In this document: piece by piece, positions 18,151 through 27,197 of the stretch
Numbering within the stretch: the first letter of the stretch is position 1
How the letters are laid out: each line of letters starts with the position of its first letter
NCBI RefSeq assembly: GCF_029846255.1
Contig: NZ_JARVWQ010000001.1
Coordinates: forward strand, 1,966,304 to 2,030,303
DNA length: 64,000 nucleotides
Origin: Amnibacterium sp. CER49
Lineage (GTDB): Bacteria > Actinomycetota > Actinomycetes > Actinomycetales > Microbacteriaceae
Reading direction: 5' to 3'
Notes under the pieces: model-generated
Databases searched by the model: none
What the model was told of the DNA's origin: nothing
What the model saw: only the letters and a program-made list of their open reading frames with translations
Position numbers and translations under genes: made by a program

Positions 18151-19527
18151 TCAGCTGTCGCGCTGCAGCACCACCCGCCGCGCGGCGAGGCGCAGCTCCA
18201 TCTCGTGCTGCACCATCGCGGCGAGGTCCTCGAGGATCGCGACCTGCTCGGACGTGAAGGTGCGCGGCTGGTAGTCGAAGATCTGCAGGTTGCCGAGGTT
18301 GTGCCCGTCGAAGGTCTTGAGCGGCACCCCGGCGTAGAACTTCACACCGTCCGGGCGCTCGAAGTACGGGTTGTTCGCGATGCGCGGGTCGGAGTCGACG
18401 TCCTCGATCACGAGCGTCTTCTCGTGCAGGCCGCCGGTCTGCGACATGCCCTGCGTGCGCTGCACCTCAGTCACCTCGACACCGAAGTGCGACTTGAACC
18501 AGATGCGGTCGGCGTCGACGATGCTGACGAGCGCGACCGGCACGTCGAAGATCCGCGCCGCGAGCGACGTGATGCGGTCGAACGCGCCGTCGGGCGGGGT
18601 GTCGAGCAGGTTGTACCGGCGCAGCGCCTCGAGGCGGGCCGTCTCGGTGTCGTGGGCGGTCGGCTTGGCCCCGAGGTTGTCGACGACGATCTGCCGCCAG
18701 GCGAGGGCGCACTCGGCGGGCGTGGGCCGGTCCTCCGGCTTGCGAGCGAGCATCGCGCGGAGCACCGCGGCGTGCGCCGGTGGCACGGAGTCGGGGATCT
18801 CGGGGTCCGCGTCGAGGCGGGCGAGCGCCGAGTCGAGCACGCCGCCCGGGAACGCGACGCGGCCGGTGAGCGCCTCGAGCAGCACGAGACCGAGCGAGTA
18901 GACGTCGGTCGCGGGCGTGATCACCTCGCGGCCCTCGACCTGCTCGGGGGAGAGGTAGGCGGCCGTGCCGGTCGTGAACTCCTCGGGCATGTCGCTCTGG
19001 GCGCGCAGCATGGCGATGCCGAAGTCGGCGAGCTTGCCGCGCGACGGGCGCTCGACGCCCGTCGGCAGCAGCAGCACGTTCGCGGGCTTGATGTCGCGAT
19101 GGATGATGCCGTGCTCGTGCACGTACTCGAGGGCGCCCGCGAGGTCGAAGCCGAGGTAGGCGACCTGGTGCTGGTCGATCGGCCCGTCGCGGCGGATGCG
19201 CTCGCGGAGGTCCGGGTTGCGCACGAGCTCCATCACGAGGAACGCCTGCGGGCTCTCGAGGTCGGTGAAGTCGATGCCGGCGTCGAGCAGCGTGACGAGG
19301 TTCGGGTGCGTGAGCGCGCCGAGCAGACGGGCCTCCGCCTCCTGCGCGCGGACGTTCTGCGGATCGGCGGCGCGAGCCGTGAAGACCTTGATCGCGACAT
19401 CGCGACCGAGCAGGTCGTCGTGCGCGCGGTAGACGATCGAGGCGCCTCCGCGGCCGAGAACGGGGCCGAGCCGGTAGCGCCCCTGCAGCACCGCGGGGAG
19501 CGGCGTGACGGGCACCTGGTCGGACAT
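18151..19527 (-). CDS. Ser/Thr protein kinase with C-terminal GAF domain
   Basis: 458 residues. An intact PknB-type kinase domain occupies residues about 17-275: Gly loop LGRGGASIVYRA, catalytic Lys in VAIKVF, HRDIKPAN, DFG, and SPEQ in place of APE. A GAF sensor domain follows (about 305-455; SLAARIFDVPVALVSIVDADRIWFKS). There is no membrane helix and no PASTA repeat, so it is a soluble kinase probably gated by a small ligand or redox signal through GAF. The start ATG 19527 follows a weak AGGTGG. It is transcribed away from the MarR gene across a 207-base gap. Confidence 0.93.
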   Translation of the reverse strand: MSDQVPVTPLPAVLQGRYRLGPVLGRGGASIVYRAHDDLLGRDVAIKVFTARAADPQNVRAQEAEARLLGALTHPNLVTLLDAGIDFTDLESPQAFLVMELVRNPDLRERIRRDGPIDQHQVAYLGFDLAGALEYVHEHGIIHRDIKPANVLLLPTGVERPSRGKLADFGIAMLRAQSDMPEEFTTGTAAYLSPEQVEGREVITPATDVYSLGLVLLEALTGRVAFPGGVLDSALARLDADPEIPDSVPPAHAAVLRAMLARKPEDRPTPAECALAWRQIVVDNLGAKPTAHDTETARLEALRRYNLLDTPPDGAFDRITSLAARIFDVPVALVSIVDADRIWFKSHFGVEVTEVQRTQGMSQTGGLHEKTLVIEDVDSDPRIANNPYFERPDGVKFYAGVPLKTFDGHNLGNLQIFDYQPRTFTSEQVAILEDLAAMVQHEMELRLAARRVVLQRDS

Positions 19528-19704
19528 GGACCACCTATGGCTCGAGTGCGGACCGACGGTGCCACGCTACGTGACGACCTGGTGAGGTCATGGTAACGGA
19601 ATTGTCTCCCTTTTCGAGCGAATCGCCGGTGCCGCGTGGCTCCGTCGCAGGGGCTTGACACGCGCTCCCAGACCTGGACCAGCGCACGTTCGGGGAGCGT
19701 CCGG

Positions 19705-19710
19705 TAGCCT
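19705..19710 (+). promoter_or_regulatory. -10-like box upstream of MarR gene
   Basis: TAGCCT about 25 bases before the MarR start, which also has an AAGGAG ribosome site. A TTGACA at 19655-19660 is too far upstream to pair with it. Confidence 0.35.
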
Positions 19711-19734
19711 CGCCGCCCGGCGGAAGGAGCCGCG

Positions 19735-20247
19735 ATGCAGGACGCGTCCGCGACCTCGGTCGACCTCCTCGCCGACGCCCTCGAGCCGCAGGCCGCCGAG
19801 ATCGTGCGGGCGCTCCGCGACTTCGACGAGGCCGAGGCGCTCATGCGCGGCCGCTTCCGCGCGCTGCTCGGCGTCGGCGCCACCGACCTCGCCGCGCTGC
19901 GCTACATCCGCAGCCGCGAGAAGCAGGGCGAGCCGGCCCGCGCCACCGATCTGCGCCGCCGCCTCGGCGTCTCGAGCGCGGCGGCGACCACGATCACGAA
20001 CCGTCTCACCACCGCCGGCTTCATCGAGAAGCCGCGCGACCCGGCCGACCGCCGCGCCCGCGTCCTGCGCCTCACCGAGGACGCGCGGCGCCGCATCGAC
20101 GAGGCGGTCGGCGACACGGAGCACCGGCTCGACGACGTCCTCACCTCGATCCCCGCCGACGAGGCGCGGCGCATCGTCGAGCTCGTCGAGTCGTGCACCG
20201 CGGTCGTGAACGAGGCCGCCGGCGGCGTCGGGAGCCCGACGGCCTGA
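19735..20247 (+). CDS. MarR-family transcriptional regulator
   Basis: 170 residues with a winged helix-turn-helix: ATDLRRRLGVSSAAATTITNRLTTAGFIEK holds the recognition helix and DPADRRARVLRLTEDA the wing, as in MarR dimers. The ligand is unknown. AAGGAG precedes ATG 19735. It is convergent with malQ (three bases between stops) and divergent from the kinase gene, which is the most likely neighbour to be regulated, though no operator is evident. Confidence 0.9.
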   Translation: MQDASATSVDLLADALEPQAAEIVRALRDFDEAEALMRGRFRALLGVGATDLAALRYIRSREKQGEPARATDLRRRLGVSSAAATTITNRLTTAGFIEKPRDPADRRARVLRLTEDARRRIDEAVGDTEHRLDDVLTSIPADEARRIVELVESCTAVVNEAAGGVGSPTA

Positions 20248-20250
20248 CCG

Positions 20251-22341
20251 CTACCCGCCGAGCACGCGGGCGAGCGCCGCGGCCCGCGCGGACGCGAAGA
20301 CGTCCTCGAGCAGCATCGGCTCGCCGTCCGGCCCCGACAGCGGCACCCGCCAGTTCGGGTACTGCTCGCGCGTGCCCGGCTGGTTCTGCGTGCGGGTGTC
20401 GCCGACCAGGTCGGTGAGGTACGCACCGAGCAGCCGGGCGGGCGTCAGCGTCAGGTAGCGGTGCAGCGCGGCGACGGTCGCCTCGACGTCCGCGCCCTCC
20501 GGCAGCAGGCCGCGGCGGCGCAGCTCCGCGAGCCACACGTCCTGCTCGGCGCGGTCGGCGGCGAGCTCCTCCTCCTCGGGGCGCGTGAGCAGCCCGAGCA
20601 CCGCGCGGAGCTGCACGTGCGCGCCCGCGAGGTAGCCCGCCGTCGGCGGCAGGTCGTGCGTCGTCACCGTGGCGAGGCAGGCCTCCCGCCACCGCTCGGC
20701 GGGCAGCGGACCGCCGCCCTCGCCCCGCTCGAACCAGAGGATCGACGTGCCGAGGATCCCGCGCTCGCCGAGGTAGCGGCGGGCGTCCGGGTCGACGACC
20801 CCGAGGTCCTCGCCGACGACGACCGCGCCCGCGCGCTGCGCCTCGAGCGCGAGGATGCCGATCAGCGCCTCGCGGTCATAGTGCACGTAGGTGCCCTCGG
20901 ACGCCGGGCGGCCCTGGGGCACCCACCAGAGGCGGAACAGCCCGATCACGTGGTCGACGCGCACGCCGCCCGCGTGCCGCAGCACCGCGGCGAGCAGGTC
21001 GCGGAACGGCGCGTAGCCGAGCTCGGCGAGCCGGTCGGGTCGCCACGGCGGCTGCAGCCAGTCCTGGCCGACCTGGTTGAAGGGGTCCGGCGGCGCGCCG
21101 ACCGTGATGCCCGTGGCGTACGCGTCGCCGAGGCGCCACGCGTCGGCGCCGCCCGGATGGACCCCGACGGCGAGGTCGTGCACGGTGCCGATCCGCATGC
21201 CCGCGTCGAGCGCCTTCGCCTGTGCGCCCGAGAGCTGCTCGTCGAGCAGCCACTGCAGCCACTCGGCGAACGCGATGCCGTCGGCGTGCTCCGCGGCGAA
21301 GGCGGCGACGGCGGGCGACCGCGGGTCGCGGAGCTCGGTCGGCCACGCGCGCGCGTCGTTGCCGTGCTGCTCGGCGAGCACGCTCCAGATCGCGAACTCG
21401 GTGAGCGCGCGGCCGCTGCGACGGCGGTACGCCTGCAGATCGAGCTCGCGGCCGGCCCGGCGCGGCACGCTCGCGACCAGCTCGAGGGCCTTCCGCTTCG
21501 CGGTCCAGGCGCGGTCGCGGTCGATCCGCTCGGCGTGCGCGGCACGGTCGCGCACGGTCCTGCCGAGGCGCCGGATGCGGGCCCGGTCGGCCGCGGGCAG
21601 CTCGCCGAACTCCGGCACCGCCTCGACGTCGAGGTAGAGCGGATTGAAGAACCGGCGCGACGACGGCAGGTAGGGGGAGGGCTCGAGCGGCGCGACCGGC
21701 TCGGCGGCGTGCAGCGGGTTCACGAGCACGAAGTCGGCGCCGAGTCCGGCGCCCGCCCACACCGTGAGGTCGGTGAGATCGGTCAGGTCGCCGACTCCCC
21801 AGGAGCGCTGCGATCGCACGCTGTAGAGCTGCGCGGCGACGCCCCACCCGCGTTCGGGCAGCTCGAGGCGGGCGGGCGTCACGATGAGGGCCGCCTCGGC
21901 GACGGTCGACCCCGAGGTCGCGACGAGCGTGTGGTAGCCGAGCGGCAGGTCGCCGGCCACGCGGAAGGTGGCCTCGCCGACGAGCGCGCCGTCGACCTCG
22001 CGCGGGTCGACCCAGCGGTCGACCTGCGGCAGCACCCACGACCCGCCGGTCTCGAGCCGCACCTCGACCTCGACCGGGTCGCCGTGGGGCACGTGCACCG
22101 GCACGTCGCGCTCCGCGCCCGTGGTCGTGACGACGACGGGCGGCAGCATGCGCCGCCACGGACCGAGGGCGTGCTCGGCGAGGGCGGCCGCCGGGTCCTG
22201 AGGGTCGACCCCGAGCGCGGTCAGGATCTCCTCGATCGACTCCGCGGGCACCTCGACGGTCGTCCCCTGCCAGTCGGTGAACGAGGTGGCGACGCCGAGG
22301 GCGGCGGCGAGGTCGGAGAGCTCGGAGGAGGGGGCCGTCAT
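20251..22341 (-). CDS. malQ: 4-alpha-glucanotransferase (amylomaltase)
   Basis: GH77 enzyme of 696 residues, which transfers alpha-1,4-glucan segments during maltodextrin or glycogen metabolism in the cytoplasm. Catalytic residues are intact: Asp nucleophile in RVDHVIG (near 460), Glu in VVGEDLG (near 508) and the transition-state Asp in THDLP (near 560). The N-terminal 150 residues are the extra beta-rich domain of the actinobacterial long form. GGATGGAGGC precedes ATG 22341. The stop is three bases from the convergent MarR stop. Confidence 0.95.
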   Translation of the reverse strand: MTAPSSELSDLAAALGVATSFTDWQGTTVEVPAESIEEILTALGVDPQDPAAALAEHALGPWRRMLPPVVVTTTGAERDVPVHVPHGDPVEVEVRLETGGSWVLPQVDRWVDPREVDGALVGEATFRVAGDLPLGYHTLVATSGSTVAEAALIVTPARLELPERGWGVAAQLYSVRSQRSWGVGDLTDLTDLTVWAGAGLGADFVLVNPLHAAEPVAPLEPSPYLPSSRRFFNPLYLDVEAVPEFGELPAADRARIRRLGRTVRDRAAHAERIDRDRAWTAKRKALELVASVPRRAGRELDLQAYRRRSGRALTEFAIWSVLAEQHGNDARAWPTELRDPRSPAVAAFAAEHADGIAFAEWLQWLLDEQLSGAQAKALDAGMRIGTVHDLAVGVHPGGADAWRLGDAYATGITVGAPPDPFNQVGQDWLQPPWRPDRLAELGYAPFRDLLAAVLRHAGGVRVDHVIGLFRLWWVPQGRPASEGTYVHYDREALIGILALEAQRAGAVVVGEDLGVVDPDARRYLGERGILGTSILWFERGEGGGPLPAERWREACLATVTTHDLPPTAGYLAGAHVQLRAVLGLLTRPEEEELAADRAEQDVWLAELRRRGLLPEGADVEATVAALHRYLTLTPARLLGAYLTDLVGDTRTQNQPGTREQYPNWRVPLSGPDGEPMLLEDVFASARAAALARVLGG

Positions 22342-22428
22342 GCCTCCATCCTTCTAGGGCCGTCCCTTCCGGCGGAGGGCGGCACGCCCGCCTCCGGAAC
22401 CTCACGGCGGGGCCGCGATCGCGGTGGG

Positions 22429-22434
22429 TAGCGT
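22429..22434 (+). promoter_or_regulatory. -10-like box, leaderless start of serine hydrolase gene
   Basis: TAGCGT, six bases before GTG 22441; no ribosome site. Confidence 0.5.
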
Positions 22435-22440
22435 GCGGCC

Positions 22441-23859
22441 GTGACCGTTCCCCGTCTTCCGCGCAGCACCCCCGGCGAGCAGGGCGTCGACCCCGCCGGC
22501 CTCCTCGCGCTCCTCGACGCCCTCGAGGGCGATCCGGCGATCGAGCCGCACGGGCTCATGGTGCTGCGGCACGGGCACGTCGTCGCCGAGGGCTGGTGGC
22601 GGCCCTACACGGCGGAGCGGCTGCACCTCTACTACTCGCTCAGCAAGACGTTCACGATCACCGCGCTCGGGTTCGCGATCGCCGAGGGGCTCGTCGGGCT
22701 CGACGACCCGGTGGCCGACCACTTCCCCGAGTTCGCGGCGGAGCTGCCCGAGCGCAGCCGCGGCATCCTCGTCCGGCACGTCGCCGCCATGGCGAGCGGC
22801 CATCGCGGCGAGCAGCTCGAGCTCGCGCTGCAGACCGACGCCGCCGAGCCCGTGCGCGGGTTCCTGCTGAACCCGCCGGAGGAGGAGCCCGGCAGCGTCT
22901 TCGCCTACAGCCAGCCCTGCACCTACGCGATCGCGACGATCGTGCAGCGCGAGTCGGGCGCGACGCTCGTCGACTACCTCCGCCCGCGGCTGCTCGACCC
23001 GCTCGGCATCGGCCCCGTCGGGTGGCAGCAGTTCCCCGCCGGCCGCGACGTCGGCTTCACCGGCCTGCACGCGCCGACCGAGGCGGCGGCGAAGCTCGGC
23101 CAGGTCTACCTCGACGAGGGGCGCTGGCAGGGGCGGCAGCTGCTGCCGGAGGGCTGGGCGGAGCAGGTGCGCACGAAGCACGTCGACACCCCGGACGAGG
23201 AGAGCGTCGACTGGGCGCAGGGCTACGGCTTCCAGGTGTGGCGCTCGCGGCACGGCTACCGCGCCGACGGCGCGTTCGGGCAGTTCAGCCTCGTGATCCC
23301 CGAGCACGACGCGGTCGTCGCGATCACCGAGGCGACCGAGACCGCGCAGGTGGTGCTCGACGCGGTGTGGGAGCACCTGCTGCCCGCCTTCTCGGACGGG
23401 CCCGTCGACAGCCCGCTCGAGGAACCGCTGCGGCGGCGGCTCGCCGCGCTCGAGCTGCCCGCGTCCGGCGGCGAAGCGCGGCCCCGCGGGGGCCGTGGGG
23501 AGGGGCGCTACCGGCCCGCGCACGCCGACGCCGCGTTCTCGGCCGTCGTGCTCGAGCCGGGCGTCGAGGGGTGGACCGCGACCGTCGAGGCGGGCGCCGA
23601 CCGCGTCGCGCTGCCGATCGGGCGTCCGGGCTGGACCGTCGTCGAGGGCGGCGACGGGCAGGCGCCGCTCGCCGTGAGCGGCGGGTTCGAGGGCGACGAG
23701 CTCCTGCTCGACCTGGTCTTCCTCGAGGCGCCGCACCGGCTCCGGCTGCAGCTCGCCGCCGGCGGCGACACGTTCCGCACCGCCTGGCGGCCGGCGCCGC
23801 TCGGGCTGCTGCCGCAGGAGTCGGCGCTGCGCCTCGGGGCGCCGCTGCCCTTGCGCTGA
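22441..23859 (+). CDS. beta-lactamase-fold serine hydrolase
   Basis: 472 residues of the class C/penicillin-binding-like serine hydrolase family. The SxxK motif is SLSK (near residue 64-67), and YSQ near 156 replaces the usual YxN. The first 330 residues form the hydrolase fold; the last 110 are a beta-rich add-on without a recognised name. There is no signal peptide, so it is probably a cytoplasmic esterase or peptidase rather than a beta-lactamase. It is divergent from malQ. Confidence 0.85.
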   Translation: MTVPRLPRSTPGEQGVDPAGLLALLDALEGDPAIEPHGLMVLRHGHVVAEGWWRPYTAERLHLYYSLSKTFTITALGFAIAEGLVGLDDPVADHFPEFAAELPERSRGILVRHVAAMASGHRGEQLELALQTDAAEPVRGFLLNPPEEEPGSVFAYSQPCTYAIATIVQRESGATLVDYLRPRLLDPLGIGPVGWQQFPAGRDVGFTGLHAPTEAAAKLGQVYLDEGRWQGRQLLPEGWAEQVRTKHVDTPDEESVDWAQGYGFQVWRSRHGYRADGAFGQFSLVIPEHDAVVAITEATETAQVVLDAVWEHLLPAFSDGPVDSPLEEPLRRRLAALELPASGGEARPRGGRGEGRYRPAHADAAFSAVVLEPGVEGWTATVEAGADRVALPIGRPGWTVVEGGDGQAPLAVSGGFEGDELLLDLVFLEAPHRLRLQLAAGGDTFRTAWRPAPLGLLPQESALRLGAPLPLR

Positions 23860-23929
23860 ACCGCGGAGGCGTCCGCTCCGTATACCAAGGTGCGGGCCCG
23901 TCGGGCCCCTTCCCGACAAGGAGCCGACC

Positions 23930-24364
23930 GTGCCGAAGACCGTCCTCGCCCTCGCGGGCACCTCGCTGACCGCGCTCGCGCTCGCCGGCTGCGCCTCGGC
24001 CTCCTCGAGCGCGGCCGACTCGACCACCCCGTCGGCCCCGGCCCCCGCGTCGAGCCCCGCCGCCGCGTCGTTCAAGGACGGCACGTACAGCGCGCTCGGC
24101 AAGTACGTCTCACCCGGCGGTCCCTCCGCGGTCGACGTGACGCTCACCCTGAAGAAGAACGTCGTCTCGGCCGTGAAGGTCGTGCCGAAGGCGGAGAACT
24201 CGACGGCGCAGTCCTACGAGTCCCGCTTCGCCTCAGGGGTCTCCGCGCAGGTGGTCGGACGGCGGCTCGACGAGCTGAACGTGACGAAGGTCTCCGGCTC
24301 GTCGCTCACGAGCCAGGGCTTCGATCGCGCGGTCGAGGCCATCGCCGCCCGCGCGAAGGGCTGA
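23930..24364 (+). CDS. FMN-binding-domain lipoprotein
   Basis: 144 residues. The lipoprotein signal ends in the lipobox LALAGC (Cys 21), then a Ser/Ala/Pro-rich linker, then an FMN-binding fold like that of RnfG/NqrC. The covalent flavin site in this family is D-x-x-S-G-A-T; here TKVSGSSLTS fills that place, so Asp, Ala and Thr are each substituted and attachment would be to Ser. It should lie on the outer face of the membrane. AAGGAG precedes GTG 23930. The next gene begins seven bases after its stop, giving a clear two-gene unit. Confidence 0.85.
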   Translation: MPKTVLALAGTSLTALALAGCASASSSAADSTTPSAPAPASSPAAASFKDGTYSALGKYVSPGGPSAVDVTLTLKKNVVSAVKVVPKAENSTAQSYESRFASGVSAQVVGRRLDELNVTKVSGSSLTSQGFDRAVEAIAARAKG

Positions 24365-24370
24365 CGCCAG

Positions 24371-25873
24371 GTGCACCGCCTCGACGCGGTGCTCGGCCGG
24401 GTCACGATGTACCGGCTCGTGCTGCTCGTGCTGCTCGCGATCGCGGTCGCCGCGGAGATCGCCGCGGTCGTGGGAGCCATCGCGTTCGACCCGCTGGCGC
24501 TGCCGGTCACGGCGCTGCTCGCGGTCGGGGTCGTCGTCGCGGTCACCCGGCTGCTCGCGCTCGTGGTGCGCATCCGGCCGCACACCGAGTCGAGCCTGAT
24601 CACCGGCCTGCTCGTGTTCCTGCTGTTCCTGCCGGTGCTCGATGCGCCGGACCTCGTGGCGCTCGTCGCCGCCGCCGCGTTCGCCGCGGCGTCGAAGGTG
24701 CTGCTCGCGTGGCGCGGCCGCCACGTCTTCAACCCCGTCGCGATCGGCGCCGTGCTCGTCACGGTGCTGCACCTCGGCGGCGCGACCTGGTGGGTGGCGA
24801 CGCCGGCGCTGCTGCCCCTGATCCTCGTCGGCGGTGCGCTCGTCGTGCTCCGCACCCGCACGCCGGAGGTCGCCCTGCCGGTCGCCGCGATCCCGGTCGC
24901 CGGCACGACGGCGCTGCTCGCCGGCCTCGGGACGCCGCTGCTGCCGGCCGCCGGCAGCGCGATCGCCTCCTACCCCTACCTCTTCCTCGCCGCGTTCATG
25001 GCCACGGAGCCGCTCACGCTGCCGCCGCGGCGATGGCAGCGGCTGCTCGTCGGGGTCATCGTCGGGGTGGTCGCGCTCGTGCCCCTCCACGTCGCCTACA
25101 TCGCCATGGCGCCCGAGATCGCGCTCGTCGTCGGCAACGCCGTCGCCTTCGCCTTCGGGCCCAGGCGTCGCGTCCGCCTCGTGCTGCACGACCGGCGGAC
25201 CGTGACGGGCGGGATCGGCGACCTCGTCTTCCGCGCCGAGCACCCGCTGCACCTGCGCGCAGGGCAGTACGTCGAGCTGAGCCTGCCGCACCGGCGGCAG
25301 GACGGCCGCGGCGCCCGCCGGATGTTCAGCCCGGCGAACCGGCCCGGGACCGACGAGGTCCGCGTCGTCACCCGCTGGGCGACGAAGGGCAGCTCCTTCA
25401 AGCGGTCCCTCGCGGCGCTCGAGCCCGGCGCGGTCGTCGCCGGCAGCGCGGTCGGCGGCGACTTCGTGCTGCCGCGCTCGGCCGCCGTGCCGCTGCTCTG
25501 GATCGCGGGCGGCATCGGCATCACCCCGTTCGCGAGCTTCGCCGACGACCTCGGCGCCCGCGGGGAGGATCGCGACGTCGTGCTCGTGCACGTGGCGTCG
25601 ACGCCGGGGGACCTGCTGCTCGCGCCGGCGTTCACGGGCGCGGGCGTGCGCGCCCTGGTCGTCGGGCCGCCGCGGCTGCAGGAGTCCCTGCCGCCCGGAT
25701 GGACCCTCGTCGCGGACCGCCTCGATCGGCTCGACCTCGCCTCGCTCGTGCCCGACGCCGCCCGCCGCACCGCGTACCTCGCCGGCTCGCCCGGCGTCGT
25801 CGCCGCCGCGCGCCGGCTGGCCCGCTCGGCGGGCGTGCACCGCATCCGCACGGACCGCTTCCTCGGCTACTGA
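24371..25873 (+). CDS. RnfD/NqrB-like membrane domain fused to FAD/NAD(P) reductase domain
   Basis: 500 residues. The first 270 or so form about ten membrane helices with RnfD/NqrB-like signatures: SSLITGLLVFLLFLP (about 74-89) and GRHVFNPVAIGAV (about 116-128). The rest is a ferredoxin-reductase module: flavin-binding RRMFSPAN near 315 and the nucleotide motif GGIGITP near 379. No 2Fe-2S domain follows. The inferred role is electron transfer from cytoplasmic NAD(P)H through FAD to the outer lipoprotein flavin. It is the second gene of the unit. The two domains are normally separate subunits of Rnf or NQR, so the fusion is the notable point. Confidence 0.82.
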   Translation: MHRLDAVLGRVTMYRLVLLVLLAIAVAAEIAAVVGAIAFDPLALPVTALLAVGVVVAVTRLLALVVRIRPHTESSLITGLLVFLLFLPVLDAPDLVALVAAAAFAAASKVLLAWRGRHVFNPVAIGAVLVTVLHLGGATWWVATPALLPLILVGGALVVLRTRTPEVALPVAAIPVAGTTALLAGLGTPLLPAAGSAIASYPYLFLAAFMATEPLTLPPRRWQRLLVGVIVGVVALVPLHVAYIAMAPEIALVVGNAVAFAFGPRRRVRLVLHDRRTVTGGIGDLVFRAEHPLHLRAGQYVELSLPHRRQDGRGARRMFSPANRPGTDEVRVVTRWATKGSSFKRSLAALEPGAVVAGSAVGGDFVLPRSAAVPLLWIAGGIGITPFASFADDLGARGEDRDVVLVHVASTPGDLLLAPAFTGAGVRALVVGPPRLQESLPPGWTLVADRLDRLDLASLVPDAARRTAYLAGSPGVVAAARRLARSAGVHRIRTDRFLGY

Positions 25874-25903
25874 CCCGCACGCAGTGGCGACACCCGGCCC
25901 GGG

Positions 25904-26497
25904 TCAGGAGGGGGAGGGCGAGGCGGGGCGGGACATCACCGCCCGACCCGGCGTCGGCCGGGCCACCACCGTGAAGCCGGCGCGCTCGAACAGGTCGATC
26001 GAGCCGTGGTACAGCGCGGTGCTCGTGGGCGCCCGGACGCCGGTGTCGATCGGATACGCCTCGATCGTCCGCGCGCCCGAGGCCGCCGCGTGCTCCGTCG
26101 CGGCCTCGACGAGGCGGTGCGCGAGTCCCTGCCCGCGGTGCTCCCGCCGGACGACGAGGCAGGTGATCGCCCAGACGTCCGCCGCCGTCGGTGGCTCGAC
26201 GCTGCCCCGGCGGACGATCGGCGAGCGGGCGAGCACCGGCTGCGTCGTACGGGGGGCGACCCGCACCCAGCCCGCCGCCTCACCCGCGACATGCGCGACG
26301 AGCGCCGGGGCGACCTCGGCCTCCGCGAGCTCGACCCGCAGGCGCTCGCGCAGCCCCTCGCGTCCGGCGGCGTCGAAGTCGCGGCGCGGCAGCAGGAACC
26401 ACTGGCACCAGCAGCCTCCGCCGTCGCCGCCGCCGGTGAGCGCGTGCTCCACGTCGGAGAAGGGCACGGTGGTCGCGGGGCAGACGACGACGGCCAT
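25904..26497 (-). CDS. GNAT-family N-acetyltransferase
   Basis: 197 residues. The acetyl-CoA-binding motif A is clear (VVRREHRGQGLAHRLVEAA), followed by the strand and helix with GFTVVARP. The N-terminus has a CWCQWF cluster, common in a subfamily of unknown substrate. Alone on its strand section: the anti-sigma gene ends 10 bases upstream of its start, so it may be read through from the sigma operon. Substrate unknown. Confidence 0.87.
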   Translation of the reverse strand: MAVVVCPATTVPFSDVEHALTGGGDGGGCWCQWFLLPRRDFDAAGREGLRERLRVELAEAEVAPALVAHVAGEAAGWVRVAPRTTQPVLARSPIVRRGSVEPPTAADVWAITCLVVRREHRGQGLAHRLVEAATEHAAASGARTIEAYPIDTGVRAPTSTALYHGSIDLFERAGFTVVARPTPGRAVMSRPASPSPS

Positions 26498-26507
26498 GCC
26501 CCCGTTC

Positions 26508-27197
26508 CTACCCGTCGAGGCGCGCCGCCGCGAGCGGGACGTCGGATCCGGCGGTCCTGATGTCGACCGTGGCGATGTCGTTCCGTGGCACCTCGGTCGC
26601 CGCGCTCAGACCCTTGGCGCCCTCGCCGCCGGCGGCCCACGTCGCCACGACGTGCGCGACGCCCTCCCGGGTGGTGACGACGAGCCGGTACCCGGTGGGG
26701 GCGTATCGCCCGTGGCCGGCGGGGTAGCTGCACGACCAGCTGAGCCTTGTGCCCCAGCGCACCCCGATCGCCGTGAGCGTGGCGCGCACGTTCGAGCCCG
26801 ACACCGGCTGCAGCACGGTCGCCGCCGCCGCCGGGGCGGTGGGCTGCAGCGCGGTCCCGATGGCCGTGCCACCGGCCAGCGCGCCGACGACCGCAGCGGC
26901 AGCGGCGAGCGCCGTGAGCCGGCGGCGGCGGACGAGCCGTCGGGCGAGCGGCGCGACGAAGTCGGGGGCCGGAGCGGCCCGCTCGAGCACCGGCTCGAGC
27001 GCAGGCAGGTCGCGGACCGCGAGCGCGGTCGCGGCGTCGAGCCGGCCGAGCAGGCCGGGCAGACCGGCGAGCTCGGCGACCTGCTCGCCGCAGGCGGGGC
27101 AGGCGGCGAGGTGCGCCTCGAACTCGAGCCGCTCCTCGGGCGACAGCGCGCCGAGCACGTAGGCGCCGTCCCAATCCCGGTACTGCTCGTGCGTCAT
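26508..27197 (-). CDS. anti-sigma factor with zinc-binding domain
   Basis: 229 residues. The cytoplasmic N-terminus carries the ZAS zinc motif HLAACPAC (His 29, Cys 33, Cys 36), which clamps an ECF sigma factor. One membrane helix lies near 94-115 and an extracytoplasmic domain follows (RskA-like). Its ATG overlaps the stop of the sigma gene (ATGA). Release of the sigma factor probably depends on proteolysis of this protein or on a redox change at the zinc site. Confidence 0.92.
   Translation of the reverse strand: MTHEQYRDWDGAYVLGALSPEERLEFEAHLAACPACGEQVAELAGLPGLLGRLDAATALAVRDLPALEPVLERAAPAPDFVAPLARRLVRRRRLTALAAAAAVVGALAGGTAIGTALQPTAPAAAATVLQPVSGSNVRATLTAIGVRWGTRLSWSCSYPAGHGRYAPTGYRLVVTTREGVAHVVATWAAGGEGAKGLSAATEVPRNDIATVDIRTAGSDVPLAAARLDG

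Noticed and set aside
19655..19660. TTGACA as the -35 box of the MarR gene
   Set aside because: The best -10 box (19705-19710) is 44 bases further on, and no hexamer at 16-19 bases fits.
25892..25904. ACCCGG/CCGGGT hairpin between two convergent genes as a terminator
   Set aside because: Only one base remains for the loop, so a stable stem would be shorter than six pairs; too weak to call.
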